Positions 18,759-27,637 of a stretch of 64,000 nt of DNA are shown piece after piece (the first letter of the stretch is position 1; each line of letters begins with the position of its first letter). The DNA comes from Sulfurirhabdus autotrophica. GTDB taxonomy: Bacteria; Pseudomonadota; Gammaproteobacteria; Burkholderiales; SMCO01. The stretch covers positions 1 through 64,000 of the forward strand of contig NZ_SMCO01000012.1 of NCBI RefSeq assembly GCF_004346685.1. The letters run 5' to 3'. Under the pieces are notes generated by a model. That model was not told the origin of the DNA. It did no database searches and saw only the letters and a program-made list of their open reading frames with translations. Position numbers and translations under genes: made by a program.

Positions 18759-20782
18759 AAATTGTTGCACTCGTTCAAGCCCGTATGGGTTCTACCCGTT
18801 TGCCGAACAAAGTTATGAAGCCGATAGGCGGCATACCAATGATTGAGCTGCTGCTCTCACGTTTGTCCCAAGCAAAAATGGTGGATCAGATTGTTGTTGC
18901 TACCTCAGTGGATGAACGGAATTTACCGCTAATTCAGCATGTGCAGAAACTCGGCTATGCCTGCGAACAAGGTAGTGAAAATGATGTGCTCGAGCGTTTT
19001 GTGCAAGCAGCAAAGACGCACAAGGCTGATGTGGTCGTGCGCATCACAGGCGACTGTCCGCTAGTTGATCCAGAGTTGGTCGATGAAGTTATCCGTCGTT
19101 TTAAAGCGGCTGATGTGGACTACTTTAGCAATGTTAGCCCGCCGACCTACCCAGATGGACTAGATATTGAAGTTTGCTCATTTAGGGTGCTGGAGCAAGC
19201 CAGTCAAGAAACCGATAAACCCTATGATCGGGAACATGTTACCCCTTATGTACGCGAATCTGGGAAATTCAATACTTCCTCCATGCAGTATGGCCAAGAC
19301 CTCTCTGCCTTACGTTGGACGGTAGATGAACCCGCTGATTTTGCAGTGATTGAAAAGGTTTTTCAGCACTTTTATCCGCGTACCGATTTTACCTGGAGCG
19401 AAGTGCTTAATTTGCAAAACCAGCAGCCGGATATTTTTAACATCAATCAACATTTGAACCGTAACGAAGGAGCCACTATGGGCACCGGTCAGAAACTTTG
19501 GAAACGCGCAAAACAAGTTATTCCCGGTGGCAACATGCTGCTCTCCAAACGTGCCGAAATGTTTTTGCCTGATCTATGGCCAGCCTATTTTAGCAAATCC
19601 AAAGGCTGCAAAGTGTGGGATCTGGACGGTAAAGAATACATTGATATGTCCATCATGGGTATTGGCACCAATACCTTGGGCTACGGTCATCAGGAAGTGG
19701 ATGACGCAGTGCGCAAGACCATTGATGCCGGCAATATGTCCACCCTCAATTGCCCGGAAGAAGTATACCTGGCCGAAAAACTGATTGAGATACACCCCTG
19801 GGCTGATATGGTGCGTTTCGCGCGCTCAGGCGGCGAAGCTAATGCTATTGCTATTCGTATTGCTCGGGCTGCTACGGGTAAGGATAAAGTAGCCATTTGC
19901 GGATATCACGGCTGGCACGATTGGTATCTGTCCGCTAATCTTGGCGATGACAAAAATCTGGCGGGCCATTTGCTTCCGGGTCTGGCGCCCAATGGTGTTC
20001 CCCAGAACTTGCGCGGCACAGTCTTTCCATTCAACTACAATAACTACGCCGAACTGGAAGCGCTGGTCAATGCCAATGATATTGGCGTGATCAAAATGGA
20101 AGTGGTGCGTAATATGGGCCCCGAAGATAATTTTCTGCACAAGGTGCGCAAACTGGCTACAGATCGCGGCATCGTGCTGATTTTTGATGAATGTACCTCC
20201 GGTTTTCGCGAAACTTTTGGCGGCTTGCACAAGAAATACGGCGTCGAGCCGGACATGGCCATGTTTGGCAAGGCAATGGGCAACGGCTATGGCATCACAG
20301 CGACTATTGGCAGACGCGAGGTCATGGAAGCGGCTCAAACCACGTTTATCAGCAGCACTTTCTGGACTGAGCGAATCGGGCCGACTGCCGCACTCAAAAC
20401 GCTAGAAGTTATGCAACGTGTGAAATCCTGGGAGCAAATTACGCAAACTGGATCTGATATCACTAGCAAGTGGAAGGCGCTGGCGGAAAAACATGGCTTA
20501 TCGATTGCTACTAACGGCTTGCCAGCACTAACAGGATTCTCGTTTAACAGCCAGAATGCGCTGGCTTACAAAACGCTCATTACGCAGGAAATGCTGGCAA
20601 AGGGTTATCTGGCCGCGACTAGCGTCTATGTCTGTACCGAGCATACGCCAGAAGTTGTCAGCAATTATTTCGAGGCATTGGCCCCGATATTTGCGCTTAT
20701 TAGGGAATGTGAAGAAGGCAGAGATGTGATGAGCCTGCTCAAAGGACCTGTGTGTCATGGCGGATTTAAGCGGTTAAACTGA
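18755..20782 (+). CDS. Fused SpsF-like cytidylyltransferase and class III aminotransferase
   Basis: Two-domain cytoplasmic protein of 675 residues. Residues 1 to about 236 are an SpsF/PseF-like CMP-sugar synthetase with VQARMGSTRLPNKV, RITGDCPLVDP and the acidic metal-binding positions, the likely CMP activator of pseudaminic acid. From about 242 to the end is a glutamate-1-semialdehyde-aminomutase-like PLP enzyme with GGEANAIAIR, FDECTSGFRE and the PLP lysine in MFGKAMGNGY. I started at the ATG at 18755, which overlaps the previous stop; an in-frame TTG lies 12 bases upstream. AAGGAG (19467-19472) followed by ATG at 19478 marks a possible internal start exactly at the domain border. The aminotransferase substrate is unknown. 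Confidence 0.88.
   Translation: MKIVALVQARMGSTRLPNKVMKPIGGIPMIELLLSRLSQAKMVDQIVVATSVDERNLPLIQHVQKLGYACEQGSENDVLERFVQAAKTHKADVVVRITGDCPLVDPELVDEVIRRFKAADVDYFSNVSPPTYPDGLDIEVCSFRVLEQASQETDKPYDREHVTPYVRESGKFNTSSMQYGQDLSALRWTVDEPADFAVIEKVFQHFYPRTDFTWSEVLNLQNQQPDIFNINQHLNRNEGATMGTGQKLWKRAKQVIPGGNMLLSKRAEMFLPDLWPAYFSKSKGCKVWDLDGKEYIDMSIMGIGTNTLGYGHQEVDDAVRKTIDAGNMSTLNCPEEVYLAEKLIEIHPWADMVRFARSGGEANAIAIRIARAATGKDKVAICGYHGWHDWYLSANLGDDKNLAGHLLPGLAPNGVPQNLRGTVFPFNYNNYAELEALVNANDIGVIKMEVVRNMGPEDNFLHKVRKLATDRGIVLIFDECTSGFRETFGGLHKKYGVEPDMAMFGKAMGNGYGITATIGRREVMEAAQTTFISSTFWTERIGPTAALKTLEVMQRVKSWEQITQTGSDITSKWKALAEKHGLSIATNGLPALTGFSFNSQNALAYKTLITQEMLAKGYLAATSVYVCTEHTPEVVSNYFEALAPIFALIRECEEGRDVMSLLKGPVCHGGFKRLN
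19467..19480 (+). promoter_or_regulatory. Internal ribosome binding site and start codon at domain junction
   Basis: AAGGAG, five bases, then ATG in the reading frame of the fused gene, at the first residue of the aminotransferase domain (MGTGQKLWKRAK). It could yield a free aminotransferase of about 434 residues besides the fusion. Use in the cell is not shown. Confidence 0.55.
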
Positions 20783-21465
20783 TGGCCCACTCCATTCTGA
20801 TTCTCGCTGCCCACCCAGACGATGAAGTTCTCGGCTGTGGCGGCACCATTGCTAAATTGGCTGATCAAGGTGCTATTGTGCATGTCGCCTTCTTGGCCGA
20901 TGGTGTTTTTTCACGGGCTGGTGATACGGCAGCGCAGCAGGAAGAACTAAATGTTCGCCGGGCGGCAGCCCGGAAAGCCTGCGCTATTCTGGGAGTGAAG
21001 TCGGTGTCTTTTGGAGACTTTCCAGATAATCGTATGGATACAGTTGCGTTGCTCGACATTACCAAAGCAGTTGAGCCTTTGATTGCAGAGCACCAGCCTG
21101 AAATGGTGTTTACCCACCATGCAGGTGATGTCAACATAGATCATCGACGTATGCATGAAGCTGTTGTTACAGCCTGCCGTCCACAACTAGGTCATCCGGT
21201 TAAGACTTTACTTAGTTTCGAGGTGCCCTCCAGTACCGAATGGCAACTTCCAGGAAGTGCACCAGCCTTCGCGCCTAACTGGTTTGTGGATGTTTCAGAT
21301 ACACTTAATCGTAAGCTTGCAGCACTGGATGCTTATGCGGCAGAACTTCGTGCCTGGCCTCATCCGCGTTCGAGACAAGGTGTAGAGTATTTAGCACGTT
21401 GGCGCGGGGCGACTGTAGGCGTAGATGCGGCTGAAGCATTTATGCTAGGACGACAATTGGCATGA
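20782..21465 (+). CDS. PIG-L/LmbE-type N-deacetylase
   Basis: Zinc-dependent amidase of 227 residues. The metal motif AHPDDEVLGCGG has H11, D13 and D14, and the second ligand region HHAGDVNIDHRRMHEAV supplies another histidine near residue 120. The family removes N-acetyl groups from sugars. Within a pseudaminic acid cassette it may deacetylate an amino sugar so that another acyl group can be attached by the formyltransferase encoded 1.6 kb downstream. Start and stop overlap both neighbours, so it is fully embedded in the translated series. Confidence 0.88.
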   Translation: MAHSILILAAHPDDEVLGCGGTIAKLADQGAIVHVAFLADGVFSRAGDTAAQQEELNVRRAAARKACAILGVKSVSFGDFPDNRMDTVALLDITKAVEPLIAEHQPEMVFTHHAGDVNIDHRRMHEAVVTACRPQLGHPVKTLLSFEVPSSTEWQLPGSAPAFAPNWFVDVSDTLNRKLAALDAYAAELRAWPHPRSRQGVEYLARWRGATVGVDAAEAFMLGRQLA

Positions 21466-23012
21466 AGGTAGTTTTCCGTGTAGATGCCTCTGCAAGAATG
21501 GGGGTCGGCCACCTTATGCGTTGCTTGACCCTGGCAGAGGTTCTGCGCGAGCGTGGCGCTCAGATAAGTTTTGTTTGTCGCGAGCACACGGGAAATCTTA
21601 TTCCATTAGTGCGGCAAAAGGCGATGTCTGTCAAAGCACTACCGACCACGGAAGCAAATGCTACTGAGACTGGCGAAGACTACGCCAGTTGGTTGGGTGT
21701 GACACAAGCTGTAGACGCTGAGCAGTCCATCGAAGCACTCAATGGCGAAAAGCCGGATTGGCTGGTGGTGGATCATTACGGGCTTGATATCGAGTGGGAA
21801 CAAAGGTTGCGCCCACACGTAGGAAAGTTGATAGTGATTGACGATCTGGCCAACCGTCATCACGATTGTGATGTGTTGTTAGATCAGAACTTTTCTGCAG
21901 AGGGCGAGCGCCGTTATTCAGGTCTAGTCCCGGATGCCTGCAGGCTGCTGGCAGGGCCCCGTTATGCGTTGCTTCGCCCAGAATATGCGGATTATCGGAG
22001 AAAGCACCGTTTCCGTGATGGCCAAGTTAAAAAGGTGTTGGTATTTTTCGGCGGTTCAGATCCGCAGAACATGACCGGGAAAACGCTTGAAGCATTATCC
22101 CGTACCGATCTGAAGGATTTGGAAGTAGATGTCGTGGTCGGTGCCAATAATCCTCACCGCAAGTCCATTGAACAGCAGGCGTTTCACAGACCGTTTACTA
22201 ATTTGCACGAGCCTCGTCCACACTTGGCGGATTTAATGGCAAAAGCAGATTTGGCATTGGGTGCGGGAGGTGCAACGACATGGGAGCGCATGTGTTTAGG
22301 GTTGCCAGCAGTAGTTATCTTGATTGCCGAGAATCAGCGCCCGGGAACTGAAGCACTTGCTGCAGTGAAATTGATTCAATATGTGGGCCAAGCTTCAGAC
22401 ATGACTCCAGAAAGTATTTCAAAAGAGGTTGTCGGGTTAATTTCAAATCCTAAACGCTTAATTGAGTTGAGCGTGCAAAATCAGCTTATGGTTGATGGGC
22501 TTGGTGCGATGAGAGTTCGGGAAGTCATGATGCCGACTGACACCGTTAAACTCCAACTTCGGGCAGCATACCAAGAGGACATGATTAGCTATTTCAACTG
22601 GGCAAATGATCCGGAAGTACGAAAAAATGCAATTCACACTGATCCAGTTCCTTGGGCAGCGCATACAGAATGGTTTACGAAAAAATTGAGTGACCCAAAT
22701 AGTCATTTGTATGTTTTAGATGCTGCGGGGCTTCCTGTAGGGCAGATTCGATTTGATGAGGAAGGCAAGCAGGCAAGAATTGATTATTCACTCGATACTT
22801 TGGTGCGGGGAAGAGGATGGGGCGCAAAACTGGTTTCTCTTGGTTCGGATATATTGCAAAAAATTAAGCCAACAGAATTGCTAGCGGAAGTAAAAACAGA
22901 AAACCAGGCATCTCGCTCAGTTTTCTTACGCCTCGGATTTACACTGGATGGAAGTAATGGTGGCCTCTTAATCTTTCATCGCAATCCTGAAAAATCAAAT
23001 GAAGTACTTTAG
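21462..23012 (+). CDS. pseG: PseG-PseH fusion: UDP-sugar hydrolase plus N-acetyltransferase
   Basis: Bifunctional protein of 516 residues covering two pathway steps. Residues 1 to about 345 are PseG, a GT-B-fold hydrolase that removes UDP from the diacetamido-altrose intermediate: DASARMGVGHLMRC near the start, IDDLANRHHDCDVLLDQN and GAGGATTWERMCLGLP are all typical. Residues about 355-510 are a GNAT N-acetyltransferase like PseH, which acetylates the C4 amino group before PseG acts. The two are separate genes in Campylobacter and Helicobacter. A fusion would pass the intermediate between consecutive steps. The start overlaps the deacetylase stop (ATGA). Confidence 0.92.
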   Translation: MKVVFRVDASARMGVGHLMRCLTLAEVLRERGAQISFVCREHTGNLIPLVRQKAMSVKALPTTEANATETGEDYASWLGVTQAVDAEQSIEALNGEKPDWLVVDHYGLDIEWEQRLRPHVGKLIVIDDLANRHHDCDVLLDQNFSAEGERRYSGLVPDACRLLAGPRYALLRPEYADYRRKHRFRDGQVKKVLVFFGGSDPQNMTGKTLEALSRTDLKDLEVDVVVGANNPHRKSIEQQAFHRPFTNLHEPRPHLADLMAKADLALGAGGATTWERMCLGLPAVVILIAENQRPGTEALAAVKLIQYVGQASDMTPESISKEVVGLISNPKRLIELSVQNQLMVDGLGAMRVREVMMPTDTVKLQLRAAYQEDMISYFNWANDPEVRKNAIHTDPVPWAAHTEWFTKKLSDPNSHLYVLDAAGLPVGQIRFDEEGKQARIDYSLDTLVRGRGWGAKLVSLGSDILQKIKPTELLAEVKTENQASRSVFLRLGFTLDGSNGGLLIFHRNPEKSNEVL

Positions 23013-23039
23013 AGAGTTTTAGCTTTGAAGAATGCGACG

Positions 23040-23756
23040 ATGAGCAACAATCAACTTAAACGATGCTGTGTCATAGCGACAAGTCGGGCGTGGAACCAGG
23101 ATATGGTTGAGCGACTGGGTGCTTTGACCGGACGAGATTTCAGGTTGATTACTACTCCGGGAGAGCTGACAGTAGAGAAATTGGCCCCCATTAATCCTGA
23201 ATTTATATTTTTCCCGCATTGGTCGCATCATATTGATTCAGGTATTTATGAGCAGTTCGAGTGTGTGATATTTCATATGACGGATTTGCCCTTTGGCAGA
23301 GGGGGAAGTCCGTTGCAAAATCTGATTGCACGCGGCATCTATGAAACCAAGATTTCAGCACTTCGTTGCGTGGAAGAAATGGATGCAGGGTCAATTTACC
23401 TGAAGAGGCTATTCAGCCTTTATGGCTCGGCAGAAGAGATTTTTATACGTGCATCCAGTGTCATCGAAGATATGATCGCAGAGATACTGCAAAAACTACC
23501 TGAACCAAAGCCGCAAGAGGGGGAGCCCACAGTATTCAAGCGGAGAAGACCGGAAGACGGTGATTTAGCCACAGCGCAATCACTGGAACAGATGTTTGAC
23601 CAGATCCGCATGCTGGATGCGGAGGGTTATCCTAACGCATTTTTGAATATTGGGCCTTTCAAGTTTGAATTTACCAGGGCATCACAGAAAGTCGGCCAGA
23701 TAATGGCGGATGTACGGGTTACGCTGGTCGACAACGTCAAAGAAAGAGATAACTAA
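23040..23756 (+). CDS. Formyltransferase-family protein of the pseudaminic acid cassette
   Basis: Protein of 238 residues with the core of the N10-formyl-THF-dependent formyltransferase fold. The motif FHMTDLPFGRGGSP corresponds to the catalytic HxSLLPxxRGxxP, giving H79, and MDAGSIY gives the catalytic D115. The asparagine normally two residues before the histidine is isoleucine here (I77). It could add a formyl group to an amino sugar of pseudaminic acid. The start is uncertain: TTG at 23025 with AGAGAG upstream is as plausible as the ATG used. The stop overlaps the pseI start (TAATG). Confidence 0.78.
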   Translation: MSNNQLKRCCVIATSRAWNQDMVERLGALTGRDFRLITTPGELTVEKLAPINPEFIFFPHWSHHIDSGIYEQFECVIFHMTDLPFGRGGSPLQNLIARGIYETKISALRCVEEMDAGSIYLKRLFSLYGSAEEIFIRASSVIEDMIAEILQKLPEPKPQEGEPTVFKRRRPEDGDLATAQSLEQMFDQIRMLDAEGYPNAFLNIGPFKFEFTRASQKVGQIMADVRVTLVDNVKERDN

Positions 23757-24802
23757 TGATCAAGATAGGTAATTTTGAGATCGGGCAGCAGAGCAAACCT
23801 TTTGTTATTGCTGAAATGTCCGGTAACCATAACCAGTCGCTGGAACGCGCATTGGAAATTGTCGAAGCCGCAGCCAAGACCGGTGCTCATGCGCTGAAAA
23901 TTCAGACTTATACGCCCGATACCATGACGATTGATCTGGACGAGCGTGAATTCCATATCAGCGATCCTAAGAGCCTGTGGGCAGGCACTTCGCTCTATAA
24001 GCTGTATGGCCAGGCCTACACGCCGTGGGAATGGCACAAAGCTATATTTGACCGGGCGCGTGAACTCGGGATTATGGCTTTCAGCACGCCGTTTGATGAC
24101 ACGGCGGTAGACTTTCTCGAAAGCCTGGATGTGCCATTCTACAAAATTGCGTCCTTTGAGAATACCGATTTGCCTCTGATTCGCCGCGTGGCAGCAACGG
24201 GTAAACCGCTAATCATTTCAACTGGCATGGCTACCGTGGCAGAGCTTGATGAAACAGTTCGGGCTGCACGTGAGGCCGGTTGTCAGGATCTGATTTTGTT
24301 AAAATGTACTAGCACTTACCCGGCTACTGCCGAGAATACGAATATTCTTACTATTCCGCATCTGCGCGAACTGTTCGGTTGTGAAGTGGGGCTGTCTGAT
24401 CACACCATGGGTATAGGGGTATCGGTGGCAAGCGTTGCGTTAGGTGCCACTGTCATCGAAAAGCACTTTACGCTCAATCGTGCCGATGGGGGGGTGGATA
24501 GCACCTTTTCCATGGAACCTGCGGAAATGGCACAGCTCGTAGTGGAAACAGAACGCGCTTGGCAGGCGCTTGGGCAGGTCAGCTACGGGCCTACAGAAGC
24601 TGAAAAGAAATCTATACAGTTTCGTCGCTCTTTGTATGTTGTTAAGGATCTTGCGGCAGGCGATGTCCTCACGCGTGATAATGTCCGGGCAATTCGACCC
24701 GGTTTGGGTTTGCCACCAAAATATCTGGAACAGGTTCTAGGTATGACTGTAAAACAAAATGTTAAACGTGGGGAGGCTTTGGGATGGGGGTTGCTTGCGT
24801 AA
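23756..24802 (+). CDS. pseI: Pseudaminic acid synthase PseI
   Basis: NeuB-family enzyme of 348 residues that condenses the 2,4-diacetamido hexose with phosphoenolpyruvate. The TIM barrel (about 1-270) has KIQTYTPDTMT, LWAGTSLYKLYGQAYTPWEW, which is characteristic of PseI rather than of sialic or legionaminic synthases, and SDHTMGIGVSV. The C-terminal SAF antifreeze-like domain (about 285-345) includes RSLYVVKDLAAGD. It completes a route of PseB, PseC, PseH/PseG, PseI and the SpsF-like domain. Confidence 0.95.
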   Translation: MIKIGNFEIGQQSKPFVIAEMSGNHNQSLERALEIVEAAAKTGAHALKIQTYTPDTMTIDLDEREFHISDPKSLWAGTSLYKLYGQAYTPWEWHKAIFDRARELGIMAFSTPFDDTAVDFLESLDVPFYKIASFENTDLPLIRRVAATGKPLIISTGMATVAELDETVRAAREAGCQDLILLKCTSTYPATAENTNILTIPHLRELFGCEVGLSDHTMGIGVSVASVALGATVIEKHFTLNRADGGVDSTFSMEPAEMAQLVVETERAWQALGQVSYGPTEAEKKSIQFRRSLYVVKDLAAGDVLTRDNVRAIRPGLGLPPKYLEQVLGMTVKQNVKRGEALGWGLLA

Positions 24803-24828
24803 GATTATTTCATTTAATGAGGCCATAA

Positions 24829-25782
24829 TTGGATAAGAAACAAGACTTTTCACTACGCTCTGACACTGCAGAACTACGCAATTTAATCTTAGGGATGCGT
24901 GCTGCCTATGCACGAGGTGAGAATGCTATGGAATTCGCACGTCAGACTGCGGGTGCTGGGGGGAACTCGCTTGTTTCTACGCTGCTTGCTTACGATCTTC
25001 AAGCCGGCTCTTACATTTCGGAAGCGCGAGCAAATCCGGAGGCGAATGCGCTCTGGTGTGCGCAGTTAGCAGGAATTTTAGATCCGTTTATTACAGATCA
25101 AAGTTCAATGTTAGAAGTTGGCTGTGGTGAAGCCACCACACTTACGGGTGTTCTGCGGCACTTACGAACCATTCCTCAGCATGCTTTGGGGTTTGATATC
25201 AGTTGGTCACGTTGTGCCGAAGGTCTCGGATGGCTGTTAGAAAAAGAAGTCAATGCACGACTGTTTGTGGCGGATTTGTTTGAAATCCCATTAGAAGATG
25301 GAAGCGTGGATGTTATTTACACCTCGCACTCGCTTGAACCCAATGGCGGACGAGAAGAGGAAGCGATTCGCGAACTGATGCGTGTCGCTCGTCGCGCAGT
25401 GGTTCTGATCGAACCAATTTACGAACTGGCCAACATGGCGGCGCAATCTCGTATGCGCCATCATGGCTATGTGCAAAGTCTTAAAGAAACTGCCGAGCGT
25501 CTGGGGGCGAATGTTACTGACTATCGCTTGCTCGACCACATAAATAACCCTCTCAACCCAAGTGGGTTGGTTCTTATTGAAAAGAGTGAAATCATCAAAG
25601 CGGTGGGGGGCGCCCCAGCTTGGCGTTGCCCACTTACGCATATCCCGATGAGTGATCTGGGGGATGTTTTTGTCGGTGAACAGTCTGGATTAGCTTATCC
25701 CGTTTTACGCGAGATTCCGTTGCTGAGGATGGAGCACGGGGTGATAGCTTCGAAGATCCACGGATCAACCAAGAAGAAATGA
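24829..25782 (+). CDS. SAM-dependent methyltransferase with degenerate Trm112-like tail
   Basis: Class I methyltransferase of 317 residues. SAM-binding motif MLEVGCGEATT at about residues 96-106 and the acidic loop VADLFEIP near 145. The last 50 residues, with WRCPLTHIPM and GLAYPVLREIPLL, look like a Trm112/UPF0434 domain but keep only one of the usual four zinc cysteines. The start is TTG at 24829 with GAGG six bases before it; no ATG fits. It follows pseI by 26 bases, so it may methylate the pseudaminic acid or a glycan end. The acceptor is unknown. Confidence 0.8.
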   Translation: MDKKQDFSLRSDTAELRNLILGMRAAYARGENAMEFARQTAGAGGNSLVSTLLAYDLQAGSYISEARANPEANALWCAQLAGILDPFITDQSSMLEVGCGEATTLTGVLRHLRTIPQHALGFDISWSRCAEGLGWLLEKEVNARLFVADLFEIPLEDGSVDVIYTSHSLEPNGGREEEAIRELMRVARRAVVLIEPIYELANMAAQSRMRHHGYVQSLKETAERLGANVTDYRLLDHINNPLNPSGLVLIEKSEIIKAVGGAPAWRCPLTHIPMSDLGDVFVGEQSGLAYPVLREIPLLRMEHGVIASKIHGSTKKK

Positions 25783-25812
25783 TGCATGTTTAGGTGGGAG
25801 CTGTTGGGCTAA

Positions 25813-27627
25813 ATGAATAATATTCATGCGAATGGAAATGAAGAGGTTTTTCTTGTTACGACAGCGTTAGCAGAGTTTTGGGATACAACGAAGCCAATTA
25901 TTTTTCTGGGCGAGTGGTGTTTACGCTATAAACAACACGCATTTTGGGAAAAAGTTGACGGTAAGCTTATGGAAAGCCCTTTTCGTGAGCATGAGCAGAC
26001 CAAGGAGGCTTATGATTATATCAATCGGCTGTATGAAAAAATATTGCCTTTGCTTGGAGACGCGTTAAATTCGATTCATGAGGTAAATTATAGCAATCAC
26101 TATTGGAGGATAGTTGTTGGACCTTGGCTTCATTACTATTTGTCAACAGTATACGATAGGTATATACATTTAAAGAGCGCAATGGAAAAGCACCCGAAGT
26201 GCACCACTATCGGATTATCGGAGGAGTCATTTGTTACCCCTCATGATACGCTCGATTTTATTTGTTACCTTTTAGAAGATTCTTTCAACCTCCAGATTTA
26301 TACAAAACTGTTGTCTGCTTTGGGACGAGCGTTTCCAAGAAAGAAAGTGCAAATTAACTCCAACACGTTGTATACAAAAATGCAATCTAGCTCACTGAAG
26401 TCAAGAATATTTAGTAGAGCATTAAAAGTATGTTTAGATTTGTTTGCCAATATCTGGCACCCCACCTTACTAGTAAGTCCATATTTTTCTAGACATGCAG
26501 AATTTCAGTTGCTATTTAAGAGTTACGGGAAAGTATTGCCATTTCGAGCTATTAAGAAGAATTGGTCTTCAGTTTCGTGCGACAAAGCTATTCGAGAAAA
26601 ATTGAAGGTGATTCCGCTTGGAAAGGATGAATTTGAATGCTGCTTATCGAGTATGCTGTTTTCGGACGTGCCGCATTGTTATTTAGAAGGATTTAAGGGG
26701 AACAAAGAGTCGGCCGACACGATTTATCCCAAAAAAGTGAAAGCGATATTTAGTGCAAATAGCTGGTATTACGATGAGCCATTCAAACATTGGGCAGCAA
26801 CATCTGCTGATAAGGGCGCTTTGTTATTGGGAGCTCAGCATGGTGGAAGTTATGGGGGGCTGGCAATGATGGTCAGTGAGAATCACGAAACGGCAATAAC
26901 GGATTATTATTTTTCTTGGGGGTGGGAACGAGCAGATTGCATGTCCAGGGTAATTCCATTCTCAGCTACTAAATTAGCAGGTAGGGAAAAAATTGGAGCG
27001 AATAATCAGCAGTTTGGTATTTTATGGGCAGGTACAGCTTTACCAAGATATTTGGTGCAGTTTCCATTATTGCCAAAGTATTTTAATGAATACCTTTCAT
27101 GGCAAAGGCGCTTCGCTAACGTATTGTCGCAAAATGCCAGAGCCGAAGTTCGGGTGCGGCTTCTGGATGAAGATTATGGTTGGGATATTGCTCAGCGACT
27201 GATTGATACCTTTCCAGATATTAAAATTGAAACATCGACGGTGTCTTTTCTGGAGAGCCTCGGTAATTGTCGGCTATATGTATGCGATCATTTCTCAACG
27301 ACATTTGCCGAGGCTCTCGCGGCAAATAAGCCAACTATCCTGTTTTGGAACTCCCAAACTAATGAGTTGAGGCCTGAGGCTCAGTCTTATTTTGATTTAC
27401 TTCGAAAAGGCGGGATTCTTTTTGATACGCCGGAAAGTGCTGGGGAGGCCCTCAATCAAATTTATGATGACGTTGAAACTTGGTGGAATGATTCAGAACG
27501 GCAGAATATTGTTGAGATGTTTTGTGAGCGGTTTGCCCGGAATTCTCCTGATGCTATTGAATTGTGGGTCGCTGAATTCAAAAGGTTAGAAGCGATGCCT
27601 GGACTCAAGGTTAATCGCGTCGGATAG
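25813..27627 (+). CDS. LIC12162-type putative transferase
   Basis: Protein of 604 residues resembling the LIC12162 family of putative surface-glycan transferases. The N-terminus LVTTALAEFWDTTKPIIFLGEWC is the family hallmark; a C-terminal half with QHGGSYGG, YFSWGWE and FSTTFAEALAANKPTILFWN resembles GT-B enzymes that use CMP-nonulosonic acids. It lies next to the pseudaminic acid genes, so a pseudaminyltransferase is an attractive guess, but that is inference. The coding sequence is clearly more AT-rich than the pse genes upstream. Confidence 0.75.
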   Translation: MNNIHANGNEEVFLVTTALAEFWDTTKPIIFLGEWCLRYKQHAFWEKVDGKLMESPFREHEQTKEAYDYINRLYEKILPLLGDALNSIHEVNYSNHYWRIVVGPWLHYYLSTVYDRYIHLKSAMEKHPKCTTIGLSEESFVTPHDTLDFICYLLEDSFNLQIYTKLLSALGRAFPRKKVQINSNTLYTKMQSSSLKSRIFSRALKVCLDLFANIWHPTLLVSPYFSRHAEFQLLFKSYGKVLPFRAIKKNWSSVSCDKAIREKLKVIPLGKDEFECCLSSMLFSDVPHCYLEGFKGNKESADTIYPKKVKAIFSANSWYYDEPFKHWAATSADKGALLLGAQHGGSYGGLAMMVSENHETAITDYYFSWGWERADCMSRVIPFSATKLAGREKIGANNQQFGILWAGTALPRYLVQFPLLPKYFNEYLSWQRRFANVLSQNARAEVRVRLLDEDYGWDIAQRLIDTFPDIKIETSTVSFLESLGNCRLYVCDHFSTTFAEALAANKPTILFWNSQTNELRPEAQSYFDLLRKGGILFDTPESAGEALNQIYDDVETWWNDSERQNIVEMFCERFARNSPDAIELWVAEFKRLEAMPGLKVNRVG

Positions 27628-27637
27628 TTATCAAGCC

